Shown piece by piece: positions 6,516 through 7,160 of a stretch of DNA of 7,160 nt. The stretch lies in assembly GCA_003973505.1 (NCBI GenBank), contig QNXT01000307.1, positions 1 to 7,160 of the forward strand, in the 5' to 3' direction. The translations under genes were made by a program, and so were the position numbers. How positions within the stretch are numbered: the first letter of the stretch is position 1; every line of letters starts with the position of its first letter. Origin of the DNA: Bacteroidota bacterium (GTDB lineage Bacteria > Bacteroidota > Bacteroidia > Bacteroidales > UBA1556). The notes beneath the pieces were generated by a model. That model was given only the letters and a program-made list of their open reading frames with translations, had not been told where the DNA came from and made no database searches.

Positions 6516-6607
6516 AGGCTTCGAAGCTTTTTATAATATTGAGTATTATGACGAGATTGAGTTCATTGGATAAATAAAGTTTCGTTTCCTTCACCAAGGC
6601 TTCGAAG
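6516..6607. repeat. Pair of AGGCTTCGAAG direct repeats
   Basis: AGGCTTCGAAG occurs at 6516-6526 and at 6597-6607, 81 bp apart. Each holds the 8-bp palindrome CTTCGAAG, and the first is extended to GCTTCGAAGC. Between them lies a small AT stem, ATAATA (6533-6538) with TATTAT (6544-6549). The second copy is followed by AAGGAGG and an ATG. No gene product of reasonable size is encoded here. Confidence 0.45.
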
Positions 6608-6623
6608 ACTAAAAGGAGGAGTT

Positions 6624-6662
6624 ATGTGTTTTAGATTTTCTCTTTTAATTTTTAGCTATTAG
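6624..6662 (+). other. Possible 12-codon ORF behind a strong Shine-Dalgarno
   Basis: AAGGAGG (6613-6619) sits 4 bases before an ATG at 6624 that opens a 12-codon frame, MCFRFSLLIFSY, ending at TAG 6660-6662. The ribosome site is near perfect, which is unusual in Bacteroidota where such sites are rare and weak. However the peptide is tiny, the region is repeat-like, and no promoter or downstream gene explains a leader peptide. I list it as a possibility only. Confidence 0.15.
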
Positions 6663-6682
6663 TCCTTAGTGGCGATTTTTTG

Positions 6683-6719
6683 TTTCTTTTTTCTAAAAAA
6701 AGATAGAAAAAAAAAGAAA
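6683..6719. repeat. Hairpin with T-run and A-run arms (right copy)
   Basis: TTTCTTTTTTCTA (6683-6695) can pair with TAGAAAAAAAAAGAAA (6704-6719), with a three-base slip in the A-run, around an A-rich loop. It is preceded by GGCGATTTTTTG. It resembles the inverted block at 6034-6082 in wording and design. Confidence 0.4.
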
Positions 6720-6808
6720 AATGATGTTTTGGAAAACAGACTTTAATCTTTTATTAGCGCATCAATTTAGGAATTAGCCATCGTTTCAAAAACATTGTTA
6801 TTGCTTTT

Positions 6809-7074
6809 AACCTGAGTTCGACGTAAGATTTCACTCACAGAAAGTCAATAGCAAACCATCTTCGAACTAAATACTACTCGAAAAAGCCCGCTATTACTTC
6901 GTGATATTTAGCAGCAAATCTGGTCTGCTATTGACTTTTTTATATAAATTTCGATAATTAGCCCATATACTTCCCCAAATATACTCGAATTATCTCGATA
7001 GTCCATCGTATATTTGAGTCGTATATGAACTAATTATCTGAAACTGTGAGCAAAGATTACATCGAACTCAGGTT
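6809..7074. mobile_element. 266-bp MITE-like element with terminal inverted repeats and two internal hairpins
   Basis: The left end (6809-6840) and the reverse complement of the right end (7074-7044) both begin AACCTGAGTTCGA, then C or T, then GTAA, differ over six or seven bases, and agree again at CTCACAG. That makes terminal inverted repeats of 31-32 bp. Hairpin 1 spans 6841-6938: AAAGTCAATAGCA pairs perfectly with TGCTATTGACTTT, extended by ACCA/TGGT, with further inner pairing of CTAAATA/TATTTAG. Hairpin 2 spans 6953-7038: GATAATTAG/CTAATTATC, ATATAC/GTATAT and CAAATATAC/GTATATTTG. No transposase frame exists, so it would need one supplied in trans. Both flanks are T-rich (TTT before 6809 and after 7074), which could be a short target duplication but cannot be told from background. 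The family is not recognised. Confidence 0.75.
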
Positions 7075-7079
7075 TTTAC

Positions 7080-7087
7080 TACCTTTG
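7080..7087 (+). promoter_or_regulatory. Probable -7 element (TACCTTTG) of the gene starting at 7123
   Basis: TACCTTTG fits TAnnTTTG exactly, 35 bases before the ATG at 7123. The position where a -33 element should lie (about 7056-7060) is inside the right terminal repeat of the MITE-like element and reads TTAC rather than TTTG. Confidence 0.45.
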
Positions 7088-7122
7088 CGCAATAATTTGG
7101 CTAAAAATACATTTCTATTATT

Positions 7123-7160
7123 ATGGATAAAAAATACATACTTGGATTTCTTTTATTTTG
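7123..7160 (+). CDS. Start of a gene cut by the window's right edge, probably exported
   Basis: An ATG at 7123 opens a frame of 12 complete codons that reaches the edge: MDKKYILGFLLF. Two lysines followed by a hydrophobic run is the shape of a signal peptide or an N-terminal membrane anchor. A -7 element lies 35 bases upstream, which supports this as a true start. Nothing can be said about the product. The gene is the first after the 1.2-kb repeat-rich gap and its upstream control region abuts the MITE-like element. Confidence 0.5.
   Translation, partial: MDKKYILGFLLF

Noticed and set aside
6309..6518. Integron attC-like boxes: ATCTAAC (6309-6315) and GTTAGGC (6513-6519) fit the general RYYYAAC and GTTRRRY patterns
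   Set aside because: They are about 200 bp apart, longer than known attC sites, do not pair well with each other, and there is no integron integrase or cassette array; chance matches are expected at this level of degeneracy.

Overview
The window is AT-rich DNA from a member of the Bacteroidota. Three things point there. Several genes are preceded by the TAnnTTTG type of -7 promoter element and lack a Shine-Dalgarno sequence. One lipoprotein carries the Lys-acidic-acidic signal after its lipid cysteine that marks surface lipoproteins in this phylum. The first gene is a modular secreted protein of a kind typical of the group. Genus and species cannot be read from the sequence.

Left part, 1-3441, reads leftward. 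A large secreted modular protein (start at 1900) runs off the left edge. It has a signal peptide, a DSYGDGWNG module, two CARDB-like beta domains and one or two MAM/jelly-roll-like domains, and it has a full TTTG-N19-TATATTTG promoter. A 500-bp gap follows, with a cluster of three short imperfect palindromes. Next comes an outer-membrane beta-barrel protein resembling DUF481 (start at 3441).

Middle part, 3725-5939, reads rightward. It holds a surface lipoprotein made of MORN-type repeats, a stand-alone DnaB-like C-terminal ATPase domain that has lost its catalytic glutamate, and a DUF2148 ferredoxin-domain protein with four clustered cysteines. A strong hairpin with T-rich tail separates the last two. 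The first two each have their own -7 element, so these genes look like single transcription units rather than an operon, and no shared pathway is evident.

Right part, 5940-7122, is about 1.2 kb without a convincing gene but full of symmetrical DNA: a T-run/A-run hairpin, a decayed 263-bp inverted-repeat element with a nested hairpin, an 18-bp palindrome, a repeated AGGCTTCGAAG motif, another T-run/A-run hairpin, and a well-preserved 266-bp MITE-like element (6809-7074). The MITE-like element has about 31-bp terminal inverted repeats and two internal hairpins. It ends 5 bp before the -7 element of a gene that begins at 7123 and leaves the window. A nearly identical single copy of its terminal repeat lies at 3546-3570, upstream of the lipoprotein gene. 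These non-autonomous repeats and the degenerate DnaB-like protein are the most unusual content. I see no CRISPR array, tRNA, rRNA or recognisable defence system.
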